The notes beneath the pieces were generated by a model. The model made no database searches. It saw only the letters and a program-made list of their open reading frames with translations, and was not told the origin of the DNA. The translations under genes and the position numbers were made by a program. A DNA stretch of 64,000 nt, taken from the NCBI RefSeq assembly GCF_024448895.1, contig NZ_JAMOIC010000011.1, forward strand, positions 104,274-168,273, written 5' to 3'. The stretch is from Stutzerimonas stutzeri. Its GTDB lineage: Bacteria > Pseudomonadota > Gammaproteobacteria > Pseudomonadales > Pseudomonadaceae. Of this stretch, positions 1 to 9,630 are shown one piece after another (within the stretch, counting starts at the first letter, position 1; every line of letters begins with the position of its first letter).

Positions 1-240
1 CTGTACTGTGGCATCAGCGATGATGCTCAGCGCCGTTTCGCCGCTCACCAGAATGGGCGTGGTGCACGATTTTTTCATTCCAGCCCAGCGGTCGCGCTCG
101 TCTATGTGGAGTGTTGCACTACCAAGGGCGATGCACTGCGTCGCGAGCGCGCCATTAAGCAATTGAAGAAATCTGCAAAGGAAGCGCTTGTTTCGGCGAA
201 GTCCGGCCCCGTTTCGGTGAATGCCCAGGCAATCAGCTGA
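1..240 (+). CDS. GIY-YIG family nuclease (YhbQ/UPF0213-like), 3' part only
   Basis: The reading frame enters at the window edge and stops with TGA at 238-240, giving 79 visible residues; the start lies outside. The visible part begins LYCGISDD, which is the second half of a GIY-YIG core (the YIG-like YCGIS). It continues with the conserved Arg in QRRFAAH and a Lys/Glu-rich helix [11 protein letters not shown], whose Glu would bind the metal. This fits the small single-domain GIY-YIG proteins of the YhbQ/UPF0213 group, about 90-110 residues long. These are putative DNA nucleases whose cellular role is poorly defined. The family call is fairly sure; the exact function is not. Confidence 0.75.
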   Translation: MYCGISDDAQRRFAAHQNGRGARFFHSSPAVALVYVECCTTKGDALRRERAIKQLKKSAKEALVSAKSGPVSVNAQAIS

Positions 241-307
241 ACGGGTAGGCTGCCTCCTTTGGCGCGAGTAAGCTGCTGGTCTTCATACAAGACCGGCGGA
301 GCCTGCA

Positions 308-1246
308 ATGCACGAGATCATCCTGCACCACTATCCCACCTCACCCTTCGCCGAGAAGGCGCGCCTGATGTTGGGCTTCAAGCAGCTGTCGTGGCGGTCG
401 GTCCAGATTCCGCCAATCATGCCCAAGCCTGATCTGACGGCGCTGACCGGTGGTTATCGGCGGACCCCGGTGCTGCAGATCGGAGCTGACGTGTATTGCG
501 ATACAGCCTTGATGGCACGCCGGCTCGAAGCGGAGAAAAGCACCCCTGCGCTGTTCCCGGAAGGGCGGGAGTTCGTCGCCGCCACGCTGGCACAGTGGGC
601 CGACTCGGTGTTGTTCCTGCATGCGGTCAGTCTGGTGTTCCAGCCCGAATCCATGGCAATGCGCTTTGCCCAGGTGCCCAAGGAGTTCGTGCAGGTATTC
701 AGCAAGGACCGCGCAGCGCTGTTCAGTGGCGGATCGGTGGCGCGTATTCCACTGGAGCAGGCCAAGAATCACTGGCCGGTTCTGATGGCACGTCTGCAGC
801 AGCAGCTGGCACGTGGCGAGGGCGAGTTTCTGCTGGGCGACGCGCCTTGCGTCGCAGACTTCTCCGTGGCGCATTGCCTGTGGTTCCTCAAGGGCACGCC
901 GGTGACCGCGCCCCTTGTCGATGACTATCCCGAAGTCTCGGCCTGGTTGGGCAAGGTTCTGGGCGTGGGCCACGGCTCGCTTAGTGAGCTGAGTGCAGAA
1001 GATGCGCTGAAAGTGTCCCGCGAAGCGACGCCAGCCCCATTGCCTGATGAGAACTTCTTCGAGCCAAACGGCTTTCAGGCCGGGCAGCAGGTGACCATTT
1101 CCGCGGTGGACTACGGAACCGATCCGGTGGAAGGCGAGCTGGTTTTCGCGGGTGTCGAGGAGCTTATCCTGCGTCGCGAGGACGAGCGCGCCGGCGTGGT
1201 GCACGTGCACTTCCCGCGTATTGGCTACCGCATCGACGCGCGTTGA
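308..1246 (+). CDS. glutathione S-transferase family protein with C-terminal extension
   Basis: A 312-residue cytosolic protein. Residues 1-75 form a thioredoxin-like GST N-terminal domain: HHYPTSPFAEKAR holds the likely active-site Ser, RRTPVLQ has the cis-Pro at about P54, and the DT pair at 65-66 sits where glutathione's gamma-glutamyl group is usually bound. Residues about 95-220 are the helical GST C-terminal domain. Residues about 230-312 are an extra, mostly beta-looking tail not found in ordinary 200-220-residue GSTs. A GGCGGAG stretch lies upstream of the ATG. The gene converges on uppP across a perfect 11-bp hairpin. Substrate is unknown. It may be a conjugating or reducing enzyme, or a binding protein. 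Confidence 0.82.
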   Translation: MHEIILHHYPTSPFAEKARLMLGFKQLSWRSVQIPPIMPKPDLTALTGGYRRTPVLQIGADVYCDTALMARRLEAEKSTPALFPEGREFVAATLAQWADSVLFLHAVSLVFQPESMAMRFAQVPKEFVQVFSKDRAALFSGGSVARIPLEQAKNHWPVLMARLQQQLARGEGEFLLGDAPCVADFSVAHCLWFLKGTPVTAPLVDDYPEVSAWLGKVLGVGHGSLSELSAEDALKVSREATPAPLPDENFFEPNGFQAGQQVTISAVDYGTDPVEGELVFAGVEELILRREDERAGVVHVHFPRIGYRIDAR

Positions 1247-1252
1247 AACAGC

Positions 1253-1284
1253 GCCCGCTGACCGATGGTCTCTGGTCAGCGGGC
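1253..1284. terminator. hairpin between convergent GST and uppP genes
   Basis: GCCCGCTGACC at 1253-1263 pairs perfectly with GGTCAGCGGGC at 1274-1284 around a 10-nt loop. It sits between the stops of two converging genes, so it probably ends transcription from both sides. Neither side has a good U-tract, so it may act only as a 3' stabilising structure. Confidence 0.55.
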
Positions 1285-1297
1285 CGCTGCAATGGCG

Positions 1298-2095
1298 TTA
1301 AAGCGCGATGAATAGCAGGGTGACACCAAGTAGCAGGCGATAGACCACGAACGGCAGCATGCCCAGCGCATCGAGTGCTTTGAGGAACAGCTTGATACAG
1401 AGGAACGCGGCAACGAAAGAAAGCGCCGTGCCGATGAAGATATCGTTCCAGGGTGCCGCTTCACCGGATTGAGCCAGTTCCACGGCCTTCAGCCCGCCCG
1501 CAGCAAGAATCAGTGGAATCGATAGAAGAAAGGAAAAGCGCGCCGCGGCCTGCCGAGTGAAGCCAAGCAGCAAGGCGGCAGTCATGGTGATGCCCGAGCG
1601 GGAAGTGCCTGGGATAAGCGCCAGGGCCTGGGCGAAGCCGATGATCAGTGCACTTTTCCAGGTCAGATGATCCATTTCCACGACCCGCCGCCCTTTGACG
1701 TCGGCGTACCAGAGCACCAGACCGAAGATGATGGTCGTGGCGGCGATGACCAGCATCGAACGGGTGTACTGCTCGATGTAGTCCTCCAGCAGCAGGCCGG
1801 CTATGGCAGCTGGCAATGTACCAATGATGATCGCCCAGCCCAGGCGACTCTCAGCACTGACCTGCTGACGGAAAACATGCGCCAGCCAACCGCGAGTGGT
1901 GGCGATCACTTCGTGACGAAAGCAGAGGAGTACCGCGAGCAGTGTGCCGACGTGTACTGCGACGTCGAATGCCTGGCCCTGGTCCGGCCAGCCGAATACC
2001 TGCGAGGGGAGGATCAAGTGAGCAGAGGAAGAAATCGGAAGAAATTCGGTGATGCCCTGCACCAGGGACAGAATAATCAGGTGTAGCCAATCCAT
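1298..2095 (-). CDS. uppP: undecaprenyl-diphosphatase UppP (BacA)
   Basis: An integral membrane enzyme of 265 residues, the usual family length. It dephosphorylates undecaprenyl diphosphate to the monophosphate, recycling the lipid carrier for peptidoglycan and other envelope polymers; extra copies give bacitracin resistance. The first signature is QGITEFLPISSSAH at residues 13-26, with Q13/E17 as the (E/Q)xxxE site. The second is PGTSRSGIT at 162-170, the phosphate-binding loop with the catalytic Arg. Seven to eight hydrophobic segments are visible. The gene is monocistronic between a hairpin at 1253-1284 and the end of the nucleoid-protein gene. Identification is firm. Confidence 0.96.
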   Translation of the reverse strand: MDWLHLIILSLVQGITEFLPISSSAHLILPSQVFGWPDQGQAFDVAVHVGTLLAVLLCFRHEVIATTRGWLAHVFRQQVSAESRLGWAIIIGTLPAAIAGLLLEDYIEQYTRSMLVIAATTIIFGLVLWYADVKGRRVVEMDHLTWKSALIIGFAQALALIPGTSRSGITMTAALLLGFTRQAAARFSFLLSIPLILAAGGLKAVELAQSGEAAPWNDIFIGTALSFVAAFLCIKLFLKALDALGMLPFVVYRLLLGVTLLFIAL

Positions 2096-2234
2096 TGTTG
2101 ATCCTTAGCTGAACGGGGAGCACGGGTGGTCGCGGCGTTTGAGCAGCCCATGTGACTGACAAAAGGGCATTTCATTCCGCACAGTCTGACGTTCGTTTAG
2201 TCGTCGTTCAGCGATGACACGCTCATTGGAAGTT

Positions 2235-2260
2235 GCAGCCGGTTGGGGTGTCTCGGCTGC
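2235..2260. terminator. hairpin downstream of the NdpA-like gene
   Basis: GCAGCCG at 2235-2241 pairs with CGGCTGC at 2254-2260 across a 12-nt loop, just beyond the stop of the minus-strand nucleoid-protein gene. There is no clear U-tract on the minus strand, so this is only a candidate terminator. Confidence 0.35.
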
Positions 2261-2273
2261 GACAGTTTGGAGG

Positions 2274-3281
2274 TCAGCCTTTGCGACGTTTTAGCTGGTC
2301 GGTCAGCTGCGTTGGCAGATTACGGATGATGAGCATGTCACGCGCCTCGTCGTACTCAACTTTCGAGCCCAGCAGGTGCGACTCGAAGCTGATCGACAGG
2401 CCTTCGGCGCGTCCGGTAAAGCGCTGAAACTGGTTGAGAGTGCGCTTGTCTGCGGGAATCTCGGGTGACAGGCCGTAGTCCTTGTTGCGGATGTGGTCGT
2501 AAAAGGCCCGCGGGCGTTCTTCGTCGATGACGCCGGACAGTTCTTCGAGCGACATAGGCTCGCCGATCTTGGCCTGGCTGCTTGCGTAACCGACCAGCGC
2601 GCAGGTTTTCTCGCGGGCCTTGCCTTCCGGAAGGTCTTCGCTCTCGACATAGTCGCTGAAGGCCTTGAGCAGCGTTCGTGTTTCACCCGGGCCATCGACG
2701 CCTTCCTGGCAGCCGATGAAGTCACGGAAGTACTCCGAGACCTTCTTGCCATTCTTGCCTTTGATAAAGGAGATGTACTGCCGGGATTGCTGGTTGTTCT
2801 TCCATTCCGAGATGTTGATCCGGGTGGCCAGATGCAGCTGCCCAAGATCGAGATGCCTCGCTTCGGCCACATCCAGCGAGTCGGTCACGGTTACGCCATT
2901 GCTATGGTGCAGCAGGGCGATGGCCAGGTAGTCCGTCATCCCTTGCTGGTAGTGCGCGAACAGCACGTGACCGCCCGTCGAGAGGTTGGATTCCTCCATC
3001 AGCTTTTGCAGGTGCTCGACTGCCTTGCGACTGAATGCGGTGAAGTCCTGATTGCCGTCCATGTACTGCGTCAGCCAGCCGCTGAACGGGTAGGCACCGG
3101 ACTCGTCGTGGAAAAAGCCCCAGGCCTTGCCCTGCTTGGCGTTGTAGCTCTCATTGAGATCGGCCAACAGGTTTTCGATGGCTTGTGAGTCGCCCAGCTC
3201 CGACTCCCGGGCATGTAGAACGGCGGGGGTGCCGTCCGGCTTTTTCTCGATCAGATGAACTATGCAGTGGCGAATCGGCAT
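2274..3281 (-). CDS. nucleoid-associated protein NdpA/YejK family
   Basis: A 335-residue protein starting [14 protein letters not shown], a typical N-terminus of the YejK/NdpA family of nucleoid-bound proteins. Family members are cytosolic, 330-340 residues long, and co-purify with the nucleoid; their exact biochemical role is unresolved. The frame extends 40 codons further upstream, but that extension crosses the divergent MFS start and looks non-coding, so ATG 3279-3281 was chosen. A short basic tail (DQLKRRKG) closes the protein. It is transcribed divergently from the MFS gene at 3387. Family assignment is confident; function is known only in outline. Confidence 0.9.
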   Translation of the reverse strand: MPIRHCIVHLIEKKPDGTPAVLHARESELGDSQAIENLLADLNESYNAKQGKAWGFFHDESGAYPFSGWLTQYMDGNQDFTAFSRKAVEHLQKLMEESNLSTGGHVLFAHYQQGMTDYLAIALLHHSNGVTVTDSLDVAEARHLDLGQLHLATRINISEWKNNQQSRQYISFIKGKNGKKVSEYFRDFIGCQEGVDGPGETRTLLKAFSDYVESEDLPEGKAREKTCALVGYASSQAKIGEPMSLEELSGVIDEERPRAFYDHIRNKDYGLSPEIPADKRTLNQFQRFTGRAEGLSISFESHLLGSKVEYDEARDMLIIRNLPTQLTDQLKRRKG

Positions 3282-3386
3282 GGGGTACTCGCATCGGGTG
3301 AGGCAGATGGCGGCCAGTTTAACCGAGCAGCCCCAGGCACCGCTGGGCAAAAAGTGGATGCAGACGGATAGGGCGATGCGGGTAAG

Positions 3387-4634
3387 ATGGATGCCCTTCA
3401 ATTTTTGCTAAGTGTGTCGGCGATGAATGCGATTTGGCGCAACAGTTTCTGGATCCTGCTTGGCGGCTCGTTGATCCTCGCCGTGTCTCTTGGCACGCGG
3501 CATGGTTTCGGACTGTTCCTGCCGCCCATGAGCGCCGAGTTCGGTTGGGGGCGTGAGGTGTTCGCTTTTGCGATCGCCTTGCAGAACCTGATCTGGGGAA
3601 TCGCGCAGCCGGTCACCGGGGCGCTGGCGGATCGCTTCGGCGTGGCACGGGCGGTACTGATAGGCGGCGTGCTCTATGCCGTTGGCCTGCTGTTGATGGC
3701 TGGGGCCGACTCGCCGGTTTCACTGTCGCTGAGTGCGGGGCTGCTGATCGGGCTCGGGCTCTCCGGTACTTCGTTCTCCGTAATCCTCGGCGCAGTTGGA
3801 AGGGCGGTGCCTGCCGAGAAACGCAGCATGGCCATGGGTATCGCCAGTGCAGCTGGCTCGTTTGGTCAGTTTGCGATGCTGCCCGGTACGCTTGGCCTGA
3901 TCGGTTGGTTGGGGTGGTCGTCTGCCTTGCTGGCGCTTGGGCTGCTGGTTGCGCTGATCATGCCGCTCGCTTTGATGCTGCGTAGCGGCCCTCCGGCGCC
4001 AGTGACCGGGCCGCAGCAGACACTGGTGGAGGCGCTGCGCGAGGCAGTCAGCCATTCGGGTTTCCGCCTGTTGGCGTTAGGTTTCTTCGTTTGCGGCTTT
4101 CAGGTGGTGTTCATCGGCATCCACCTGCCGGCTTATCTGGTGGACAAGCAGCTGCCTGCGATTGCTGGCACCACGGTGCTGGCGCTGGTCGGGCTGTTCA
4201 ATATCGTTGGCACCTACACAGCGGGCTGGTTGGGTGGTTGCTATTCCAAGCCCAAGCTTCTGACGGCCCTGTATCTGATGCGAGCGGTGGTGATCAGCGC
4301 ATTCTTCTTCGCCCCGCTGACGCTGTGGACTGCTTATGCGTTCGGCATCGCCATGGGGCTGCTCTGGCTCTCCACCGTTCCGCTAACCAATGGCACAGTT
4401 GCCACGCTGTTTGGCGTTCGCAATCTGTCGATGCTTGGCGGGATCGTGTTTCTGTTCCACCAGATCGGCTCGTTCTTCGGCGGCTGGCTGGGCGGATGGG
4501 TGTATGACACGACCGGCAGCTACGATCTGGTCTGGCAGATTTCCATTGCGCTGAGTCTGATGGCGGCAGCGCTCAACTGGCCAATTCGTGAACAGCCGGT
4601 CGAGCGTGTGCGTTTGGCTGCAGGTACGGCCTGA
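3387..4634 (+). CDS. MFS transporter (about 12 TM segments)
   Basis: A 415-residue major facilitator superfamily permease with about twelve hydrophobic segments. The loop 2-3 motif A is seen as [14 protein letters not shown]. The first helix starts soon after [16 protein letters not shown]. An alternative ATG at 3423 would give 403 residues and starts MNAIWRNS; the ATG at 3387 has only a weak GGGTAAG upstream, so the start is uncertain. The C-terminal half with its [11 protein letters not shown] loop resembles monocarboxylate or OFA-type MFS members, but the substrate cannot be told. It is followed with overlapping stop/start (TGATG) by a 40-codon membrane miniprotein. Confidence 0.87.
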   Translation: MDALQFLLSVSAMNAIWRNSFWILLGGSLILAVSLGTRHGFGLFLPPMSAEFGWGREVFAFAIALQNLIWGIAQPVTGALADRFGVARAVLIGGVLYAVGLLLMAGADSPVSLSLSAGLLIGLGLSGTSFSVILGAVGRAVPAEKRSMAMGIASAAGSFGQFAMLPGTLGLIGWLGWSSALLALGLLVALIMPLALMLRSGPPAPVTGPQQTLVEALREAVSHSGFRLLALGFFVCGFQVVFIGIHLPAYLVDKQLPAIAGTTVLALVGLFNIVGTYTAGWLGGCYSKPKLLTALYLMRAVVISAFFFAPLTLWTAYAFGIAMGLLWLSTVPLTNGTVATLFGVRNLSMLGGIVFLFHQIGSFFGGWLGGWVYDTTGSYDLVWQISIALSLMAAALNWPIREQPVERVRLAAGTA

Positions 4635-4756
4635 TGCAAAGGATCTGGCTGTGGACTGGTGGTGTCGCGCTGGCGGTGCTGCTTCTCGTGGCGGCATGGT
4701 GGGGCTGGCAGCAGGGAGGGCTAGCCCTGTTGCAGCTGGGCATGGGGGTTTGTTGA
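4634..4756 (+). CDS. 40-residue single-TM miniprotein coupled to the MFS gene
   Basis: The ATG at 4634 shares its A with the TGA stop of the MFS gene, so translation is probably coupled. The product is 40 residues: a short basic start (MQRIWLW), one hydrophobic membrane segment (about residues 8-24) with a Trp pair, then the amphipathic tail GGLALLQLGMGVC ending in a terminal Cys. It was found by reading the frame directly because it falls below usual ORF length cut-offs. I recall similar small proteins with an LLQLGMG tail in Pseudomonas, but function is unknown. It may be a small partner of the transporter. Confidence 0.6.
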   Translation: MQRIWLWTGGVALAVLLLVAAWWGWQQGGLALLQLGMGVC

Positions 4757-4903
4757 TCAATCGTTTGGTCAGTTTTTGTTACGGCGAGGGAATCAATCCT
4801 TAGCACCTCTCTCAAACAAGCGAGACGAACGAAAGCTGTCGCCTAATCGTAATCAAAGGCCTGTAAAAAGCTGCGGCATGCAGTTATCTGGAGCTACCGA
4901 ACC

Positions 4904-5095
4904 ATGTCCACCCTTACCGAACTCGCCCAACAAATCGCCCAACTCTATCCACTGCAGGACAAGCGCGTCGGCAAACGCTACCGCGTAGTGGGTGAACTCG
5001 CCGGTATGACCGAGCTGGAAGAGATCAACGGCGAGCCGCGTTATATCCAGACTCTTGCCCTGAAAGATCGCCAGCGCTGGGATCTCGCTGTCTGA
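4904..5095 (+). CDS. conserved hypothetical protein, 63 residues
   Basis: A complete small gene starting MSTLTELAQQ with a TCTGGAG Shine-Dalgarno stretch 11-17 nt upstream. The 63-residue product has an amphipathic N-terminal helix, then a KRVGKRYRVVGELAG strand-rich part and ends WDLAV. No membrane segment, signal peptide or cysteine is present, so it should be a soluble cytosolic protein. It converges on rlmF with 17 bp between stops. I do not recognise a characterised family. Confidence 0.65.
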   Translation: MSTLTELAQQIAQLYPLQDKRVGKRYRVVGELAGMTELEEINGEPRYIQTLALKDRQRWDLAV

Positions 5096-5112
5096 ATTGA
5101 TGGCCCGGCTGA

Positions 5113-6120
5113 TCAGCCGAGCTTGCGATCGGTCCAGTAGTCCGCGCGCCACTGAGCGCGCGCTGCATCATCGAGGAAGCTCCAGGCGACGAAGCGGCTG
5201 CGCTTCTGCCCCTGAGACATGTCGCAGGTGCGAACCTGCACCGCACCGAGTTTCTTCAGGCGTGCCTCCAGCGGCTGCACATTGCCTGCCTTGGAAACCA
5301 GCGTACTGAACCAGCAGATCTGCTTACCCACAACCTTGCTTTCATCTGCCAGCCTGGCAATGAATGCCGCCTCACCCCCTTCGCACCAGAGCTCGGCCGC
5401 CTGACCACCGAAATTCAATGCCGGCAATTTGCGCTTGGGATCCAGCTTTCCTAGGTTGCGCCATTTGCGTTGGCTGCCACTGCTGGCCTCCGCCTGCGAA
5501 GCATGGAAGGGTGGATTGCAGAGCGTGAGGTCAAACCGGTCGTCGGGTTGCACCAGGTGTTCGAACACGTGCCGTGAGTCGGACTGCTGACGCAGAGCGA
5601 TGCCGTTGTTCAGCTTGTTGGCGGAAACGATGGTGCGTGCCGATGCCAATGCGGTTGCATCGACGTCGGAGCCAGTGAACTGCCAGCCATACTCACGCAA
5701 ACCGATCAGCGGATAGATACAGTTGGCTCCGGTACCGATGTCCAAGGCATGGATTCGCGAGCCGCGCGGGATCTCACCTTCGTTATCGTCTGCCAGCAGA
5801 TCAGCCAGCCCATGCAGGTAATCGGCCCGTCCCGGAATCGGCGGGCACAGATAGCCTGGTGGAATATCCCAATGAACGATGCCGTAGAACTGCTTGAGCA
5901 GTGCGCGGTTGAACACCCGTACCGCAGTCGGATCAGCAAAGTCGATGCTCTGCTTGCCGTAGGGGTTGATGACCACGAACTGGGCCAGCTCAGGATTACC
6001 GGCGATGAGCGCTGGAAAGTCGTAGCGTCCGGTATGGCGATTGCGAGGATGCAGGGTGCCTTTGGCTGCGGCTTGGTTTGCGGCGCGTGGCGGAGTGATA
6101 GCTGGTTTCGGCGTTTTCAT
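5113..6120 (-). CDS. rlmF: 23S rRNA (adenine(1618)-N6)-methyltransferase RlmF
   Basis: An S-adenosylmethionine-dependent enzyme, about 335 residues from ATG 6118-6120, that methylates N6 of A1618 in 23S rRNA. The SAM-binding loop is seen as [11 protein letters not shown] (127-137) and the amino-methyltransferase motif as CNPPFHAS (201-208), the NPPF form typical of N6-adenine enzymes. The N-terminal segment [19 protein letters not shown] is characteristic of RlmF (former YbiN). An in-frame ATG at 6151-6153 could add 11 residues; no strong Shine-Dalgarno separates the two. Its neighbours on the same strand are MFS and permease genes with no functional link. Confidence 0.93.
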   Translation of the reverse strand: MKTPKPAITPPRAANQAAAKGTLHPRNRHTGRYDFPALIAGNPELAQFVVINPYGKQSIDFADPTAVRVFNRALLKQFYGIVHWDIPPGYLCPPIPGRADYLHGLADLLADDNEGEIPRGSRIHALDIGTGANCIYPLIGLREYGWQFTGSDVDATALASARTIVSANKLNNGIALRQQSDSRHVFEHLVQPDDRFDLTLCNPPFHASQAEASSGSQRKWRNLGKLDPKRKLPALNFGGQAAELWCEGGEAAFIARLADESKVVGKQICWFSTLVSKAGNVQPLEARLKKLGAVQVRTCDMSQGQKRSRFVAWSFLDDAARAQWRADYWTDRKLG

Positions 6121-6166
6121 GTTCGGCTGCTGGTGGCGCTTGAAGTGGGGCATTGTCCCACAGGTT

Positions 6167-7336
6167 TCAGGCGCGACGTGGCACCAGCAGCATCCAGACC
6201 AGCCCCCAGAGCAGGGCGCCGGCGCCGAGCCAGAAGGCACTGTGCAGCGAACCGCCCATGGTTAGCCAGATTCCTGTAAGCCACGGGCCGGCTAGCTGGG
6301 TCAGGCTGTAAAGGGCAATCAGCGCCGCGGATAGACGTGGTCCCTGATGCGGGTGAAGTGCGCGAGCCAGCCGCTGGGTCAGTAATACCGTTCCGAGAAA
6401 GGTGCCTCCGACCAGCACCGCGCACAGCAGAATCCCTGTGGCGCCTGGCAGCAAAAGCGCAGCCAGCACGCCAGCCAATTGAGTGACGTAGCTCAAGCGC
6501 AGTGCCTGCGTATCGCCGAGCAACGCCCCCAATCGATTCCAGAGCCAGGGTGAGGGAAGCGTCGCAATTGCGACCACCAGCCAGCTGCTCTCGACCAATA
6601 TGTCGCCGGGCTCGACCTGCAACCGGGCCACCATCGGCAGAAAGGTCATCGGCAGGATGTAGCCCATGCCAGCGCCAGCGTAGGAGAGGAACAGCGGCGT
6701 ACTTGCCCGATCGAGCAGCCGCCCGCTGCGAGGCGTCGCCTGGTTCTCGGGGAGTTGTTCCGGCGGCATGTCCAGCCTGGCCAGTTGGCGCCAACCCCAC
6801 CATGCCAGCGGAATCGAAAGCAGCGCCGCAGGCCACCAACGCTCGGCGCCTTCGAGCACGCCGTTGCTCAGGCTGACCATTAAACTGGAGACCACCAGCC
6901 CGACACAGGCGCCCAGGTAAACCAGCCCGCTCGAAGATGTACGGCGATGGCGGGCCAGCCACTCGAGAATCAGCGAAGGTGCCTGAACGAAAACCAGACC
7001 ATTGCTGATCCCGTTGAGTAGGCGCAGTGCCGAAAGCGCCTCGGCAGATTCGGCCTGGGTCTGTGCCAGCGTACTCAGCACATGCAGTCCCAGCGCCCAG
7101 GGCAGGCTGCGACGAATCTGGGCGACGCGATACCAGCGCAACGCGAGCAGCGCGCCGACCAGATAGCCGAGATAGTTCCAGCTGGCAATGCTCGCGCCCT
7201 GTTGCACGGTCAGGACGCCATCCTCCACCAACCAGGGCAGCAGGGGCGTGTAAACGAAGCGCCCGAGCCCGTGAACGACGAGCAGCAGCGTCGCGCCAGC
7301 CAGGAGCACGGGAAAGAGGGCGGGACGTTGGGACAT
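6167..7336 (-). CDS. YbfB/YjiJ-type MFS transporter
   Basis: A membrane permease of 389 residues starting [11 protein letters not shown] (ATG 7334-7336; an upstream TTG at 7357 is less likely). About twelve hydrophobic helices are seen. The first carries [16 protein letters not shown], a signature of the YbfB/YjiJ branch of the major facilitator superfamily, whose substrates are mostly uncharacterised. A later loop, [16 protein letters not shown], and a C-terminal [11 protein letters not shown] end are visible. It lies 46 bp upstream of rlmF on the same strand and follows the SLC13-type permease by 83 bp. The gene is intact. Confidence 0.87.
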   Translation of the reverse strand: MSQRPALFPVLLAGATLLLVVHGLGRFVYTPLLPWLVEDGVLTVQQGASIASWNYLGYLVGALLALRWYRVAQIRRSLPWALGLHVLSTLAQTQAESAEALSALRLLNGISNGLVFVQAPSLILEWLARHRRTSSSGLVYLGACVGLVVSSLMVSLSNGVLEGAERWWPAALLSIPLAWWGWRQLARLDMPPEQLPENQATPRSGRLLDRASTPLFLSYAGAGMGYILPMTFLPMVARLQVEPGDILVESSWLVVAIATLPSPWLWNRLGALLGDTQALRLSYVTQLAGVLAALLLPGATGILLCAVLVGGTFLGTVLLTQRLARALHPHQGPRLSAALIALYSLTQLAGPWLTGIWLTMGGSLHSAFWLGAGALLWGLVWMLLVPRRA

Positions 7337-7419
7337 CGATATCAACCAGACGTGCAAAAGGGTTGAGCTTACCGACAGCTGCGACCCGGGACCACGCTAG
7401 TGATTAATGAGCGCGCTAC

Positions 7420-9249
7420 TCATAGGGGGAAGAGCAGCGGAACCATGATTACCGACGTCAACATGACCAGTAGAGTGAACGGCACACCGATGCGCACGAA
7501 GTCGGCGAATCGATAGTTGCCAGGCCCAAGAACCAGCGTGTTCACCGGAGACGAGATCGGAGTCATGAACGCGGCGGAAGCAGCCAGCGCGATGATCATC
7601 GCGAAGGGATACGGTGACGCACCAAGCTGTTCGGCGGTGGATATTGCTACCGGTGCCATCAGTACAGCGGTTGCGGTGTTGGAGATGAATAACCCGATGA
7701 TTGCCGTTAGCAGGAACAGGCAGGCCAGCAAGACCTGTGGTCCTGCGTCCCCGAACAACCCGATCAGGGCAGAGACCGCCAGTGCGATACCACCAGTCTT
7801 CTCCAGTGCAAGGGCGAAGGGCAGCATACCGACGATCAAGACAAGACTTTGCCAGTGAATCGCCTTGTAGGCGCTGTCCATGTCGATACAGCGAAACAGC
7901 CCCATCACCAGGCAACCGATCAGCGCGGCAAGCACATTCGGAACAAGGCCGCTGACCATCAGCCCCACCATTACCGCCAGCCCCAGCAGCGCAAAGGGTG
8001 CCTGGTTGGCGGCCGGGGCCACGTCATCGACCTCGGCAGGGAGACTAAGTACCAGGAAATCCCGGTTCATGCCTTGCAGGCGATGGATATGCTTCCAGCC
8101 TCCGGCCACCAGAAGGGCGTCGCCGGCTTTGAGCTTTTCGTCCACCAGAAGGCCTTGTAGCGCTTCCCGGTTTCGCCGCAGCCCAACCACGTTGAGCTTG
8201 TGACGGGAGCGAAAGCCCAGCGCCTGAATGGTCTTGCCGGGCAGGCTCGAGTCAGGCGGAAGGGCAACCTCGGCAAGGCCCAGCTCACGTGAGTGATCGC
8301 TGTAGTAAGAAGTGTTGAGTTGCAGGGGTTCCAGGCCCAGCTCCTCGTAAGCCCCTAATAGCCCGATGGCCGGACTCGCCAGATCGACCAGCAGTATGTC
8401 ACCGACCAGCAGCTGACTGTTGCCGGTGGCGATCAGCAGCAGGCGTCGGAAGCGCTGTTGCCGTTCGATGGCGATGACATTGATGCCGTATTGAGTTCGC
8501 AGCTTCAGTTCGTCGAGCGCCTGGTTGGCCAGTGGTGAGCGAGGCAGCACGCGAAGGCGTCGCTCGCGTTCTGGCAGGCGATAACGCTGAGCCAGCGCGG
8601 CGAGCGTGTCGCGGGGTTCGGTCAGGGCATCCGAGGTGCTCGATTGCCCCAGCCAGCGCCGTGCCAGCAGCATGTAGGCGATACCCAGCACGAGAATCGT
8701 CAAGCCGATCGGGGCGAAGCTGAAAAAGGCGAAACCATCGAATCCGGCACGTCGCAGCTCGCTGTGCACCACCATGTTCGGCGGCGTCGCGACCAGGGTG
8801 AGCATGCCGCTCATCAAACCGGCAAACGCCAGCGGCATCATCAGGCGACGCGGCGAGACGTGCATCTTCGCGGCAATGCTCAGCACCACGGGGATGAAGA
8901 TCGCCACCACCCCGGTAGAGCTCATCACCGAACCCAGCCCGGCCACCGCGAGCATCAGCAGGACCAGCAATCGCGTCTCGCTGCTGCCCGCAGAGTGCAT
9001 CAACCATTCACCCAGGCGATAAGCGATACCGGTACGCACAAGGCCATTGCCGATCACGAACAATGCGGCGATCAGTACCACGCTGGGGTCGCTGAAGCCG
9101 GCAAGCGCTTCGGGAACGCTCAGGATCCCGGTAAGTGGAAGCGCCACCATGGCGAGCAGGGCGACGACATCCATTCGCGGCCGATTGATGATGAACAGCC
9201 CCACACAGGTGGCGAGCAGTCCCAGAACCAGCAGCAGGTCGGTGTTCAT
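7420..9249 (-). CDS. SLC13/DASS-type anion permease with two internal RCK_C (TrkA-C) domains
   Basis: A 609-residue inner-membrane protein. About six hydrophobic segments (1-195) include SSTGVVAIFIPVV. A hydrophilic insert (about 200-400) holds two RCK_C-like domains, each with a GDILLVDL or GDALLVAGG end. More helices follow, with the second half-signature FISNTATAVLMAPVAIS, an SNT-type substrate and Na+ site of the divalent-anion:Na+ symporter superfamily. Members of this SLC13/CitT shape carry sulfate, dicarboxylates or similar anions; the RCK_C parts suggest regulation by a ligand. Substrate cannot be decided. Family members of about 600 residues with RCK_C inserts are common, so the length is normal. 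Confidence 0.88.
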   Translation of the reverse strand: MNTDLLLVLGLLATCVGLFIINRPRMDVVALLAMVALPLTGILSVPEALAGFSDPSVVLIAALFVIGNGLVRTGIAYRLGEWLMHSAGSSETRLLVLLMLAVAGLGSVMSSTGVVAIFIPVVLSIAAKMHVSPRRLMMPLAFAGLMSGMLTLVATPPNMVVHSELRRAGFDGFAFFSFAPIGLTILVLGIAYMLLARRWLGQSSTSDALTEPRDTLAALAQRYRLPERERRLRVLPRSPLANQALDELKLRTQYGINVIAIERQQRFRRLLLIATGNSQLLVGDILLVDLASPAIGLLGAYEELGLEPLQLNTSYYSDHSRELGLAEVALPPDSSLPGKTIQALGFRSRHKLNVVGLRRNREALQGLLVDEKLKAGDALLVAGGWKHIHRLQGMNRDFLVLSLPAEVDDVAPAANQAPFALLGLAVMVGLMVSGLVPNVLAALIGCLVMGLFRCIDMDSAYKAIHWQSLVLIVGMLPFALALEKTGGIALAVSALIGLFGDAGPQVLLACLFLLTAIIGLFISNTATAVLMAPVAISTAEQLGASPYPFAMIIALAASAAFMTPISSPVNTLVLGPGNYRFADFVRIGVPFTLLVMLTSVIMVPLLFPL

Positions 9250-9259
9250 GTCGAGGCGA

Positions 9260-9556
9260 TCAGGGGTAGCCGAGGGTGGACTTTAGCTGGGCTAGGTTAC
9301 GCTCGATCCATTGGCGATCGATCGCGCCCCAGTCGTGAATGCGGTAGTGGCCGGCATTGTGCCGCTCGCCGTTGTCCTGACTGAAGCGGCAATCGATGTC
9401 GAGTTCGGCCAGGGCCGCAAGGGTATCCTGAGCCGTACGCCTGGGCATGCCTGTCGCGGCCATCAATGCAGGCACACTGGTAGCGGCCCCAGTATCGATC
9501 AGCCAGGCGACATAGAGTCGCCGGTAGAAGCTGCTTTTGGTCTTGCTGATGGTCAT
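9260..9556 (-). CDS. winged-helix DNA-binding-like protein, 98 residues
   Basis: A small soluble protein starting MTISKTKSSFYRR, with GGAAG upstream of ATG 9554-9556. Residues about 8-70 read as a winged helix: a first helix YRRLYVAWLIDTG, then SVPALMAATGMPRRTAQDTLAALAELD as a helix-turn-helix, then a wing CRFSQDNGERHNAGHYRIHDWG. I recall similar Pseudomonas and enterobacterial proteins annotated as DUF977/helix-turn-helix. It sits 10 bp from the start of the SLC13-type permease on the same strand, so it could regulate that gene or be a stand-alone small regulator. Its target is unknown. Confidence 0.72.
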   Translation of the reverse strand: MTISKTKSSFYRRLYVAWLIDTGAATSVPALMAATGMPRRTAQDTLAALAELDIDCRFSQDNGERHNAGHYRIHDWGAIDRQWIERNLAQLKSTLGYP

Positions 9557-9630
9557 CCGGTCTTCCAAAACTGGTCATCGAGCTGCCGAGCCGCATTGCG
9601 CTGCTCGATGGCCCGTTTTTGGCGATTTGC

